Assembly (NCBI GenBank): GCA_009733575.1
Contig: ML769711.1
Location: 1 to 64,000, forward strand
Source of the DNA: Gymnopus androsaceus JB14
Taxonomy: Eukaryota > Basidiomycota > Agaricomycetes > Agaricales > Omphalotaceae
Length of the DNA stretch: 64,000 nt
Direction of reading: 5' to 3'
The translations under genes were made by a program, and so were the position numbers. Numbering within the stretch: the stretch's first letter is position 1; every line of letters begins with the position of its first letter. The notes beneath the pieces are model-generated. The model was given only the letters and a program-made list of their open reading frames with translations. It had not been told where the DNA came from and did no database searches. Below are positions 1 to 10,937 of the stretch, piece after piece.

Positions 1-857
1 TATTTGACAAGCGCTTGTCCGAGCGCTTGCATCCTGCATCTTGTCTCTTTTGTCCTCTTCACATCTTGAATCTTTGCTGGCAGCAGGGCAACCTGAACAC
101 CTCTTTCATGAATTGTCACTAAATCTTCAAGATTACTACAAGGATGTTAACTCCTTTGAACTCAATTCTATGTGCCAGTGATAGACCCTCGAGCCTCCAG
201 CTCACATACCGGTGATGGTACATTCGGGTTGCATCAATGCGATTCGCTGCAAGATTACAGAGGCGTACTCGTCCTTGTACCGCTGCACTCCAAGGCTTAC
301 CCTTAGCTTGTATTTTGGTCAAGCTTGCCTTGCGAAACACCCTTCGAACTCAGCTGCATTTGCTCATCCTTCATCATTTCATCCTGGTCATGATCATGTT
401 TCGTCGACGGTCGTCGGTCTTTCAAAGTCGAATTCATTACATCCGAAATCGCCACCGTGTGCTATTGATGTAGACGGCGGTCAATCATGATGAGGGGACG
501 TGTTTTGGATTTTTGAAGCCTCCAACGACGATTTGGTTTGGTAGGAGGTATCCAAGGAGACTACGAGTTGGTGCTGTGCTGCAGGTGGGCGCCACCGTCT
601 TTATATCAGGCTATACGGGGGTGGCCCTGCCAGCTCGTTGAGGCGCATATCAGGATACTGTAAAGTTGATAGGATGAGGATTATCTGATTTTGAATTCGG
701 CGGTCATCTGAACGTTCAGTTTTGCCATAGTACCCTAGATTGTTCAATCCACTGGAAGGGAGCTCTTGTAGCTGAGCTGGCAAGTCAAGCTCCAAGAAGT
801 AAGCATCTAGTTTCTCCTATCGACGCGTAGGGATCGCACTTCCGCAGACGGACGGAG
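1..857. other. non-coding stretch, no supported gene
   Basis: Only short overlapping open frames on both strands are present, none with a recognisable domain or a convincing exon structure. I see no RNA gene or repeat family here. Confidence 0.5.
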
Positions 858-996
858 ACAGGTCCGCGTAATCGAGGACACCAAACCCGCATTCCCGTTC
901 TCCTCTGGTACTGATTTCGGGGAATGATAGGTCTGCGTAACCGAAGACACCAAACCTGCACTCCCATCCTCCCCTGGTATTAAGTTCGGTTTTGCT
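858..996. repeat. two-copy tandem repeat, ~70 bp unit
   Basis: A ~70-bp segment containing AGGTCCGCGTAATCGAGGAC is followed directly by a diverged second copy containing AGGTCTGCGTAACCGAAGAC. Both continue with ACACCAAAC and a C-rich tail ending CTCTGGTA or CCCTGGTA. The copies differ mostly by transitions. No function is suggested. Confidence 0.6.
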
Positions 997-1952
997 TCTA
1001 CGAGTTAGGTGAAAAGGAGGGCTCAATGCTGGCTCGGAACACGAGCTCTTCAAATGGCGAAAGCATCTGGTATCAAGCTCGACGAGTTGAAAGTTTTGTG
1101 GTAGTAGAGATGCGGAGGGAAAGGAAGAAATATACTGCGATGTGTGGGGTTGGTTTAACAGGTATGTTTGCTTTAGATTGGGCTGTTCGGGCTGTTCTGA
1201 TCAGTTGATTGTCAACAGATAGATACTTACCCCTCGATCCTTCGCTTTAGACCAACAAACGCCTGCTTGCTGAAGATTCCCAGCAGGAGTGACGCTAGCC
1301 GGCGTTATCAGTGTTTTGGAGAGTGCTAGGTTTGAACTTGGGCTCACTTCGATAGCCAGGAAGGAGGACAAGCAGGAATTACCATCCCATATGGCTCACA
1401 TATTGTTTCTCCAAAGTAGTATCTATCTACATCACGTAGCTTCGTAGGAGGAGGATCAACGGTACATGAGCAATCTGTATCCGGATTGGTCCATAGGCCA
1501 TACAAACTCGCCGGTGGTTTAAATCATCATTCCCTCATATGCATGTTCACCTGCTTGAACTTTGGACCATAATGTGTTTGTAAAGAGTCTTGGCGTGTAT
1601 ATCAATGGTGCAATCCTACATATTCAGAACTTTATACATTCATAGGCCTTGGCCGGACCCAACAAGTCCAGAATGAGGAGTCGGAGAGTGAGTGCAACGA
1701 AATCTACAAGCAGTTTAATATTGCTGATTTCCTGCCCCTTTAAGTATTCTGAACCTGGCCTAGCATATTGAACTTTCGACAATCACGATGATAACCCGAG
1801 CACTGGGGAGTATAAGTACTCGAACGAATCACTCCAGAGTGTCAACAACAGCGAAATTTTGGCAGCCTTTCAAGTTACACTGTCTTTGTAATCAACTAAG
1901 ATGAAAATGTACATGTTTTTTATCAGGATTTACTCATTTCCAACCGTGCTGT
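997..1952. other. non-coding stretch, no supported gene
   Basis: I see no coding sequence, RNA gene or repeat that can be supported. Around 1795-1900 the sequence could be remains of the 5' exons belonging to the broken 7TM copy that follows, but this cannot be shown. Confidence 0.4.
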
Positions 1953-2187
1953 AGACAAAGGAAACATAATGGGCTGGCACATAAGGCTTTGGTTGGGATC
2001 CTTCTGGCAGGATTTATGATGACGGTCCTTTACAACATACAAAATATTGTGGTCAATTTATTCCTTGTCAAGTTCGTCACTTCCAGGGGGTTTGATTGCA
2101 CAAGAAACGGTCGCAGATTCAAAATGCATGGTGCCTACCCTTCTACAGGAATGAAGTGGAAATTTCATTGTAAATTTTGTGTAAGTG
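1953..2187 (+). pseudogene. exon relic of a 7TM-type membrane protein gene
   Basis: The segment after a TAG acceptor-like site reads as a diverged copy of the third exon of the membrane-protein gene at 12055-13416. Shared features are a GGGCTGGCACATAA start, a hydrophobic LLAGF segment, the N-x-FLVKF motif and a CCAGGGGG stretch, all in the same order and spacing. The preceding and following exons are missing or unrecognisable and no full reading frame can be assembled, so I call it a pseudogene fragment from duplication of a family member. Confidence 0.6.
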
Positions 2188-2677
2188 CTAAGACTTTGAT
2201 TTATGTAGACACTAAATACGCTCAGAAAAATCTAGAACAATTTGGACATAGTGCTATGATGCATATAACTTGACTACCAAAACGGATTTGCTTAAATCCA
2301 TCACCAACTCAAATTATTGCCTAATCTGTTGAGAATTTTTTGCCTGGGGGTTTGCTTCTGTATAGAATCAGGCATATTTTGGGACAGATCTAGAACCGCT
2401 GAGCCCGCAGATCAACTAATACTTATGGGCGTACAAGTGGATGGTCAAAGCACAGTTCAAATTGTTGCATCACGAGCTTCTCCCAATTGTCTCCCAAGCA
2501 GCTTTTATCCATTGATATGAGACAGAAAATATAAGATCTCTTGTACTTGACTACATAACCGGATAACCACACTAGATGTAAACAAAAAGAGTTCAGAACA
2601 ACATAACTCATTTTACACCTTCCTTATTTGGAAAAACACATGGCTTTCGGTTGGTCAGTCAAGGCACTTAAGAAATA

Positions 2678-3025
2678 TCAACCCGATATAACGGGTTCAC
2701 AGCCCTCGGTCCTCCCCTCATGATCTCGAACTGGGACTCGCGTATAGTCTCCCTTAGGCAAACTCTTTATATACTGACGATCCATAGTTGGTACATAGCT
2801 CGCGTACATGGAGGGATCACCAAAGTGCTGAAACGAAATTTTAGGATCATGATCAGAGATGGGGAGGTAAACATAGACCTTTTCCTTTCCTTCACTGAGC
2901 AAATACCACGATGTAGATCGGAGTGCACATTTCAAAAGCTCCGAAAGGGGACGTGAACAAGAGGCGCAAGTAGGTTTCATTTCTAAAAAACGTGGATACC
3001 AATCCCAAGTCTTCTCTGGGTTCAC
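2678..3025 (-). CDS. uncharacterised open frame, possible gene fragment
   Basis: About 115 codons are open on the minus strand, with residues of fairly balanced composition (for example a CASC cysteine pair followed by SRPLSELLK). There is no ATG at the upstream end. The copia element is inserted ~50 bp upstream (5-bp target duplication at 3072-3076), so a gene could have lost its 5' part. I recognise no family. It could equally be a chance open frame. Confidence 0.25.
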   Translation of the reverse strand: MNPEKTWDWYPRFLEMKPTCASCSRPLSELLKCALRSTSWYLLSEGKEKVYVYLPISDHDPKISFQHFGDPSMYASYVPTMDRQYIKSLPKGDYTRVPVRDHEGRTEGCEPVISG

Positions 3026-3076
3026 CGGAGTACTATAAAATAGATCTACTTCTGATCGCCATCCGCGTCTTCATTT

Positions 3077-3413
3077 TGTTGAATTATTATACCCATGGCC
3101 ATTCTACGTACAAACACAGACACAAGTAGATACAACAGACCGTTTCACTGACTTCTAGTTCCGCTTCGCTACCTTAGAAATACCTTACCCAAACCCCTAT
3201 TATATTCAGTACTTATACACGTAGTTACAATCGCTGCACCTCAGACCGTTACTTGCAACTGGTACTGAGGTGAGCTTCCTTTATTTCTACTTTACGATTC
3301 TCTTACTTACATATATTGTATCAGACCTAAGACCGTTATCTATAGGTAATACATAAGACCGTTATCTATAGATCTTCGAGTACCAACCGTTGCAACAGTT
3401 GTATATCACAACA
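3077..3413 (+). repeat. 5' LTR of the copia element
   Basis: This 337-bp direct repeat is nearly identical to 8223-8591 apart from a few substitutions and one length difference. It begins TGTTGAATTATTATACCC and ends GTATATCACAACA. The sequence just after it, GGTTATTGGGCCC, is where a tRNA primer-binding site is expected, although I cannot assign the primer tRNA. Confidence 0.92.
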
Positions 3414-3468
3414 GGTTATTGGGCCCTGAGAACCCACTGCAACCTGCCGCTAGTCTCATCCCTCACAA

Positions 3469-4540
3469 ATGTCCTCCGTATCTCAATCTGGTGAAGAGCC
3501 TGTCTTCTCACTCAACATCGAGATCCCTATCCAGTCCGACCGCATCTCTACTCGCATCCGTGCTACTGCGACCGCTAAAGCTACCAGCAATAGCCCGTTC
3601 ATTGCCCCCGTAGAACCTCCTAATAACCAGCAGACGAATACTCAGCAAACAGACCATTTTGCACAAGTACCCAAATTAGCCCCTAAAGGTACCAACTTCC
3701 TTGCGTTCAAGGAACGATGGCATATTCGCCATCGCCGCTGCTGGTTACAGCCACCTATTCAACACTTCCTTCATACCCCTGACCAATCCCGAAGACCCAG
3801 AAGCTCCAGGTTACATTGCAGAGCTCACGATCTTCCAAAGCTATACCCGACTTCGAGAGCCAGGCCCGCTCCCTTCTCACTGCATGCTTAGACGACTGTC
3901 TCATGCGTAAGGTAACGAAGGGGTCCACTCGAGTGCTAGATATATGGGTGAAGTTAGTCGAACAGCTTCAAGTCAAGTCAGAAATCGCTGTATCTGACAT
4001 GAAAGCTGATTGGGAACAACATACCTGTGGTCCGAAGGTAAATCTCATAGACTTCCTTGCGGAAGATCAAGAGATGGTCGATGAAATTGAGAATGCGGGT
4101 GGAGAAGTCTCCGATAGTGAATTCCGAGCCCACATCCTGAAGGTGATTCCAGCTGCGTATAAAGACTACATCAATACCATGCTTGAGATGGCGAACAGGA
4201 CTGAGAACCGAAATATCCACTGACGATATCATCAACATGCTTGAATGGCACTACCGTTACAAGAATCCCGAGACGAAAACTCCCCGAGGTACGAAATCCG
4301 ACGCAAAGGACGTAGCGCTTTCGGCGGAGCCGCATACCCATACACACCCATCCCCCTGGAAGCTCTGGCAGCTCCAGCGTGCGATTCGTCTCAGTGGCCG
4401 TGGCTGTGGTGGTCGTGGTGGTGGAGGTGGTAGTTCAAGTCCCCACAAAGGACCTCGCTGCTACAACTGTGGCGAATACGGCCACATCTCTCGTCGAATG
4501 TAAGGCACCACGGAAGCCTAGGACTTTGAAGGTTGAGGGT
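3469..4540 (+). pseudogene. copia gag, frameshifted
   Basis: Gag-like coding sequence is spread over three frames (about 3469-3710, 3816-4223 and 4183-4500). The C-terminal half has a copia Gag capsid-like region and ends in a glycine-rich stretch followed by a CCHC zinc knuckle (C-x2-C-x4-H). The last cysteine of the knuckle, with its following KAPRKPR, is found only in the next frame, so one frameshift lies inside the knuckle near 4488-4500. Gag would package element RNA in cytoplasmic particles; this copy cannot give an intact protein. Confidence 0.8.
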
Positions 4541-4559
4541 GAGAAGAAGAAAGAAGAGA

Positions 4560-7500
4560 ATAGTGCTCACGTTGAAGACGAAAATAATAACTCCTGAAGA
4601 TTCAGTCGAGTTCATCTATTTTGTCGGCAATGGATCTGATGCATCGTCGGATTCCGAACCAGAAGAACTCTTTGACACCGTTAATGTCGAAGACAGCATG
4701 TCCGAGTACGACCCACTCGATGGCTTATTCGACGACACAGATGACGAAATGCCACCTCTCGAACCTCAGGACCTGAGCGACGATGAGGAGGATGATTCGC
4801 GAGAGCCACTGGAAAGGAGTCGCTAAGTTATGTGCTATCATGTGCGGATATTTGATGCACGAACTGTACAGTTGGGACACCAAATTGGACATCTGGCATG
4901 ACCGTAACGTCTACGCCACAGCGAGAGGAATTCTCGAATCCACAGAATCTGCCCAACACAGTTAAAGAGGACGAATGGGAAGAAGAACTTCACCCACATC
5001 CTCGACTCCGGTTGCACCAAGCATATGACTCCCTGATGCTTCCATCTTCCAATCCCCTCCTACCCCTGTGCACGCCCAAACAATTCCGTACCACGCAATA
5101 AAGATCTGTTTGAGGCGAAGAAGAATGGAAATGTCGAAATTCCTCTAGTCGGTGGAAATCCATTACTCTTGCCAAACACGTTGTACGTTCCAGGAGATCG
5201 CGAATACCTCGATCTCTGTTGGAACGCTGGACGATGCGGATACTATGTCACCTTCGGTGGCGGTCAGGCCGTCAATAACTGACCCAGTATGGCAAGATCG
5301 TTGGAACGATCCCAAAAACCGACGGTTTATACCGAGTTCATCAGGGATGTTATTAGGAGAATCGCAACTCTGCCATTGAGAAAATCAGTCTCGATGAGCT
5401 CCACCGTCGAATGGGGCATATCTCACCGTTCTGCTGCCAAGAAATTGGTGATCGGGAAAGTTTCATTGACGGAATCGAGCTGGATGGAGCTGTATCAGAG
5501 GGAATGCGAAGACGTGCATCTTTGCTAAAATGTCACGAAAGCCAATTCCTAAGCAGCGTCAGGGGAGCAGGCAGAGAACGTGGGGGAACAGATTCATTCC
5601 GATGTCTGGGGACCGGCGTCGGTTGAATCTAAAGGAGGAAAGCGTTACTTTCGTTACGTTCACATGACGATTATTCGCGTTTAACGTACCTTTTCCTTCT
5701 GCGAGCGAAAATCCGACACGTTTCGAGGCATACGTTCAATTCGAGCGCTCATAGCGAACCTGTTCAAAGCTGTTATCAGTCTGTTTCATTCTGATGGCGG
5801 TGGAGAATACATGAGCGACGAATTCAAGGCTTACCTGAAGTCCAAAGGGCACGATTCACCAAGTCACTGTCCATGACACTGCCTGAGGAGAACGGCGTCT
5901 CCGAAAGGTTGAATCTTAACGCTTTTACAGCGTGTCCGTGCAATGCTACACGATACCGGATTACCGAAGTCCCTTTGGGCGGAATGTGTTTGCCATGCGG
6001 TCTGGCTAAAGAACCGGACGTCGACTGCGAGCCTTGAAAGGCAAAACTCCGTACGAAGCCACCTTTAAATGTAAGCCCAACATGGCAAACGTTCCAGACT
6101 GGGGTGCCCAAGTCTTTGTCTTGAAGAAGAGCAAGTCGAAGCTGGATGTGCGTGCGTCGTGTTGGCGTTGGGTCAGAAATAACGATGGCATCGAAGATTT
6201 CAAGGTTAGCCAGGGCCACCGTATTTATTGGCCAGATACGAAGACCGTTACGGTCGAAAGGACAGTTATTTTCCGAAAGGAAGAGGGAGGTATCCGCAGG
6301 TTCATCAAGGTAGAAGAGGAAGGAGTCGAAGTTGAGATTGAGGGGGAGGGATCAACATAACAATCCCAACAACCCAACATAATGCGCATATTACAAATTC
6401 CCCAACTTCCCCGGAAATCTCCGCAGATCCGGACGAGCCTCGAATCGGCCCGATCAACCGCGTGTTCGCAAACCATCACAGTATGTTCAACGCCTGCTCG
6501 ATGGCGACAGGAACTACTGGGACCGGCAACATCGTTCCTCGGGGAATGTCCTTGTCAAATACATCCCTTGTTACCACGCTTATTCCTGAGGAAATGACTG
6601 AAGAACAGGCTCTTTTGGCCGACGTCTCAGAAACCGAAGGACTGGAACCTCGAATGGTTGCAGAAGCTCGTCGTTCTCTCGACTGGCCAAAATGGGCAAA
6701 AGCCATAGAGGAAGAGCTCGGCAACATGCAGCAATCCGCATGTTCGACGTGGTCGAAACTCCTGAGCACGCAAACATGGTTGGTACGAAATGGGTCTTTC
6801 ATATCAAGAAAAACACGTCTGGCGGAATAGATCGCTACAAAGCGTGTCTCGTTGCTCAGGGTTTCACACAGGTTGAGGGTGTCAATTACTTCGAAACCTA
6901 TGCCCCAGTTGCTCGACTTGCCTCCATCCGTACTGCACTCACTCTTGGAGCCCGACTCGACCTCGAAGTTCATCAAGTTGCCATTAAGGGTGCATACCTG
7001 AATGGCGATTTGATTGAAAACGAAGACATCTACCTAAAGCATCCCCCAGGCTATCCTCTTTCGAAATCCCTGTCCACGACCTCGTTGAAGCTTAACCGTC
7101 CAATTTATGGTCTGAAGCAAAGTGGAAGATATTGGTATATCAAGTTTGGAGCAATGCTGAAGGGACTCCTTGGGATGAAACGGTGCGATGTAGACCAGGC
7201 AGTCTATTATCGGCAACAAGATGGTGCGCTCATAAATATCCTCACCTCCGTTGATGATCTGACCATTCTCGCTTCGAACATAGCACTCATCAACCTCGTG
7301 AAGACGAAACTCCGACAAGCCTTTGAAATCACGGACATGCACTGGATTCTTGGCATCGAAGTCAAGCGCAACTGTGCGCTCCGTACCCTATCGCTATCAC
7401 AGAAGGCCTATATCGAATCAATAGTCCGCACGTTCAACCTCCAGGATGCTAAACCATCATCTGTCCCCATTGACATCCACAACCATCTCTCGAGTCTGCA

Positions 7501-8215
7501 GTGCCCTCAGACTCCCGCAGATGTTGCCACCATGCAAAACATACCGTATCGTGGTCTCGTAGGCAAAACCATGTACGCTAACATTGGTACGAGATTTGAC
7601 ATCGCATACGCCGTAGGAATGCTATCGAAATTCCTTACAAATCCCGGAATGCCACACTTCAACGAGGGAAAACGTTGTGTTCATTACCTAAAGGGGACTA
7701 GCCATTGGGAACTCGTTTATGGAGAAACCCCCAACAATCCCGAGGGATATGTCGATGCAGATGGCAACATGTTTGGGGACCGCCGCGCAATTACTGGCTA
7801 CATCTTCCTTATTGATGGAGGAGCTGTCAGCTGGAGCTCACGCTCCCAGTCTCTAGTTTCTCTCTCTACCGCAGAATCTGAATACGTCGCCGCTACTGAA
7901 GCAGCCAAGGAGGGCCTCTGGCTCAGGACGTTCATCTCCCAAATCTTCGAGCCGACTTTCACTATTATCCGGAATCCAACAACTCATAATTCTGATAATT
8001 AAGCTGCCATCGCTCTTTCGAAAGATCATCAGTATCATGCCCGCACAAAGCACATCAACACACGCTATCATTTCATCTGCTATGTTATCAAGGAAGGAAA
8101 GATCAAGCTGGTTTACTGTCCTACTGAAGAGATGGTTGCCGATGCATTGACGAAGGCTCTGCCCAGCGCCAAGGCAAAACACTTCGCAGCAGCTGGCGGA
8201 CTTGGTCCGGTTTGA
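4560..8215 (+). pseudogene. copia pol (protease, integrase, RT, RNase H), inactivated
   Basis: The protease motif ILDSGCTKHMTP lies at ~4995-5030 and runs into a stop. The gag-pre-integrase motif RRMGHIS is at ~5405. Integrase catalytic pieces are IHSDVWGPA (~5592), FHSDGGGEY (~5788) and EENGVSER (~5887), in shifting frames. From 6692 one long frame holds reverse transcriptase (VGTKWVFHIK, ARLASIRT, YGLKQSGRYW) and RNase H (GYVDADG, SLSTAESEYVAATEAAKE). In the first catalytic block the aspartate is replaced (HQVAIKGAYL where HQ-x-D-x-K is usual), and the YVDD box reads SVDD. The frame is closed by TAA at 8000-8002 inside a conserved DN-x-AAI motif, and the rest of RNase H continues in the same frame to TGA at 8213-8215. 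Confidence 0.9.
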
Positions 8216-8222
8216 GGGGGAG

Positions 8223-8591
8223 TGTTGAATTATTATACCCATGGCCATTCTACATACAAACACGGACACAAGTAGATACAACAGACCGTTTCACTGACTT
8301 CTAGTTCCGCTTCGCTACCTTAGAAATACCTTACCCAAACCCCTATTATATTCAGTACTTATACACGTAGTTACGATCGCTGCACCTCAGACCGTTACTT
8401 GCAACTGGTACTGAGGTGAGCTTCCTTTATTTCTACTTTACGAGTCTCTTACTTACATATATTGTATCAGACCTAAGACCGTTATCTATAGGTAATACAT
8501 AAGACCGTTACTTGCAACTGGTACTGAGACCTAAGACCATTATCTATAGATCTTCGAGTACCAACCGTTGCAACAGTTGTATATCACAACA
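8223..8591 (+). repeat. 3' LTR of the copia element
   Basis: This is a 369-bp copy of the LTR. Relative to the 5' LTR it has about 32 extra bases near 8508-8540, where the TTACTTGCAACTGGTACTGAG segment already present upstream in the LTR is repeated. This looks like an internal segmental duplication or recombination between short repeats. The target duplication follows directly. Confidence 0.92.
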
Positions 8592-8757
8592 CATTTTGCA
8601 CACCCACCTTCGTTCAAGCACCTAGTTGATACTTGGCAATGTATAGGATGTACAGTTAAGACTAGATTTCATGTGGCCTTCGTTCCGCTCCTTTTCACTC
8701 TCTCTGACCAACAAACATCACAGCACATATCACATAGGGTAACCACCATGCTCCTCT

Positions 8758-8936
8758 CACAGGGTGCAAACATAAATAAATCTAATGACTTATCAAAATT
8801 TTATTCAAAGCTTATAGAATGTGATATTTATTATTCTATAAGCTTCAACCAAGTTCTTGATAAAGTATTATCAGTTTAATAAGCTTTGAAGATTTTTTTG
8901 ATAAATCACAGAATTTATTCATATTTGCACCCTGTG
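8758..8936. mobile_element. MITE-like inverted-repeat element, 179 bp
   Basis: Ends are CACAGGGTGCAAA and TTTGCACCCTGTG. The inverted repeat extends with mismatches for ~55 bp on each side (TTATCAAAA, TTCAAAGCTTAT), so most of the element could form one hairpin. The flanking triplet TCT is found on both sides (8755-8757 and 8937-8939). It has no coding capacity and the superfamily is not assigned. Confidence 0.7.
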
Positions 8937-9552
8937 TCTTCCTCCTTCTGGTAACCTTCTGCAGCCACTACTACAACAGCCAAAGCTAAACCTGCCAACA
9001 AAAATAGTCCGGCAAACCCCGTGTCTGGTCCGTACCCTACTCTCTCGGGATGAAGTCCTATGGTACTTCGGGTTTTCGGACTAGAATACCCTTCATGTTT
9101 TTTAGCTATTGAAAATTATAAATACTCATTTACATAATTAAAGCCTACCGCATGAGATAGGGCCTGATATGCAGCAATGCATCATATGCATCATATGATT
9201 TATATCTATCTATATATACACACTGAAGATGGTGTTCGGGATGATTTAAGGCTCCGACGTCATGTCTGGAATGGCAACCGGTTTTTCAAAAACCCCCATG
9301 AGTACATCATAGGACTTCAGGTGACACCGACTAAAGAAAGCAATATAGTCCATGGGTAAAGTGTGTCGGATCAATGTGTCACTTGTTATATTTTGATAGT
9401 GCTTGCATGTTCAAACCTTGGTGCACGCAAGTCTATTTTTTGCTCTTATTTCCCTCAAATCCAAGCTGTAGTGCAATACTTTTACTTCATATTTCTAGAA
9501 CTTTACACTGTATTACATACATACAAATATTTCTGCTTTTTCATTCCATATA

Positions 9553-9732
9553 CATCAGCAAAACCTGTATTTTCGCTGGAGGTCTCCAGAGATCTCTGGA
9601 GCTTGACAGCTGTCAAAAAAAACTGTCAATTTTCTCCAGAGATCTCCAGAGGTCTCTGGAATAGGGTACCTTGCTCCAGAGATGTCCCAAATGAATGGGT
9701 TTTCTCCAGCGAAAATACAGGTTTTGCTGATG
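9553..9732 (+). mobile_element. TA-flanked MITE, copy 1 of a five-copy family
   Basis: The 180-bp element has ends CATCAGCAAAACCTGTATTT and the inverted counterpart, flanked by TA on both sides. The interior is packed with palindromes of CTCCAGAGATCTCTGGAG type plus a TTGACAGCTGTCAA palindrome. Other copies are at 41601-41778, 44142-44318, 45148-45321 and a half copy at 50632-50740. The TA flanks point to TA-targeting insertion of Tc1/mariner type, but I see no related transposase. Confidence 0.85.
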
Positions 9733-9794
9733 TAGTGTACACTTGATCCTGATAAAATTAAAATTAAAAAAAGACCATGTCAATCAGTATAAGA

Positions 9795-10806
9795 TCAAAA
9801 AAGAGAGAAGACAGCATACATACATTGGGGAGATTTAGTACACTTCTTGTGATGGTTAGCACCAAGGCAACCAAGATTTCCACATGCACCACACCTTCTT
9901 ACCCACTTTGAGCTTCCTTCTGCCCCAGGCTGGTATTCAATTATATCAAGGGAGCTTGCAGGTGTAGCTAAAAGCATCCTGTGTTGATCCATTGGGTTTC
10001 TTAGTGGAGCAGCAACTTTGGCAGTAGGAGCTACTGTAAACATTGACTCCCCACTACTATCAAACATTCCAAATAATTGATTCAGCATATCTCTTTTTTC
10101 ACTCATAGGTAATTCGCTAGACTGAATCCCAGTTCCAGAGCCATTGAAATCATTATTATCTATTTGCATGGCATCATCAGGCATTGAGATAGATATTAAT
10201 GAGCCCAGATGATTCTTCACCATCTGCTTCAGAAAATTCAGGATTGAAGCTCTGAAAATCAGAACACTCAGGTATAAAAGGAAAGGGCATGCTTGGATCA
10301 ACTATCAATACAGATATTTTTATTCAAGTTTTAGAAAAGGGCATAGTAAACTGGCACATACCAGCAGGGGAATCCTCATCTTGATTGTTAGACTCTCCTG
10401 GTTCACTAGTAGATGATGTCTGTCTGTACATTTAAAGGCAGGTCAGAACAATGTACAGTGCCGCTATCTGAGGGTATACCTGTTTATCTGCCTCACTATG
10501 TAAAAAATTATCAAAATCAGTACTAATTATTACAAATCTGCACTCACAAAATATTGGAGCAATATTCCTTTGTTGAGTTGACATGCTCAACCCCTGCAGT
10601 TATATCATATATGAGTAATTGAATTGTATATGATACATCCATTACTCACACTGTGTGCCAACATGCGAAAAAGATGAAGGTCCATTCAAATTTTGATGAA
10701 TTCCGCCTCTTTGCGAAGCGGATTTTCGGCCGGATCCCTCCCTATATCCTCCTGCATGATGGCCTTCTTGGTTCTTGCTGCCTTTGGGTCTTCCGCCACT
10801 GGACAT
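9795..10806 (-). CDS. putative transposon-derived protein with AT-hook-like N-terminus and Cys cluster
   Basis: On the minus strand, an ATG at 10806 opens an exon reading MSSGGRPKGSKNQEGHHAGG followed by YREGSGRK. This is an AT-hook-like GRPKGSK start that I associate with transposon-linked proteins of Agaricomycetes. Likely short exons follow (10551-10595 region, ~10365-10430), then a larger one (about 10300-9830) ending with a cysteine cluster RRCGACGNLGCLGANHHKKC. Introns with GTGAGT and GTATGTG donors are plausible, but I could not fix every border. No transposase catalytic core is visible, so this may be the N-terminal part of a larger broken gene. DNA binding is inferred only. Confidence 0.4.
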
Positions 10807-10937
10807 AGTGGTTCCGAGTTGCAAAGATGTAATGAGGGAAGTAGAAAGGACCAATAATCAATGAAAATGCACGCACCGCGGCGCATGGCTATCACATGTG
10901 GCGCAGGCACCTCATTTGGGTGATGTGTCAAGTACAA

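Larger units (their letters stand above)
3077..8591 (+). mobile_element. Ty1/copia LTR retrotransposon, complete but defective
   Basis: Two LTRs starting TGTTG and ending CAACA bound a 5.5-kb element, flanked by the perfect 5-bp target duplication CATTT at 3072-3076 and 8592-8596. Domain order inside is gag with CCHC zinc knuckle, aspartic protease, integrase, reverse transcriptase, RNase H, which is the copia (Pseudoviridae) order. A purine tract (GAGGGGGAG) abuts the 3' LTR. Coding regions are broken by frameshifts and stops, and key reverse-transcriptase residues are changed, so this copy cannot be autonomous. It could still be mobilised in trans. Confidence 0.95.
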
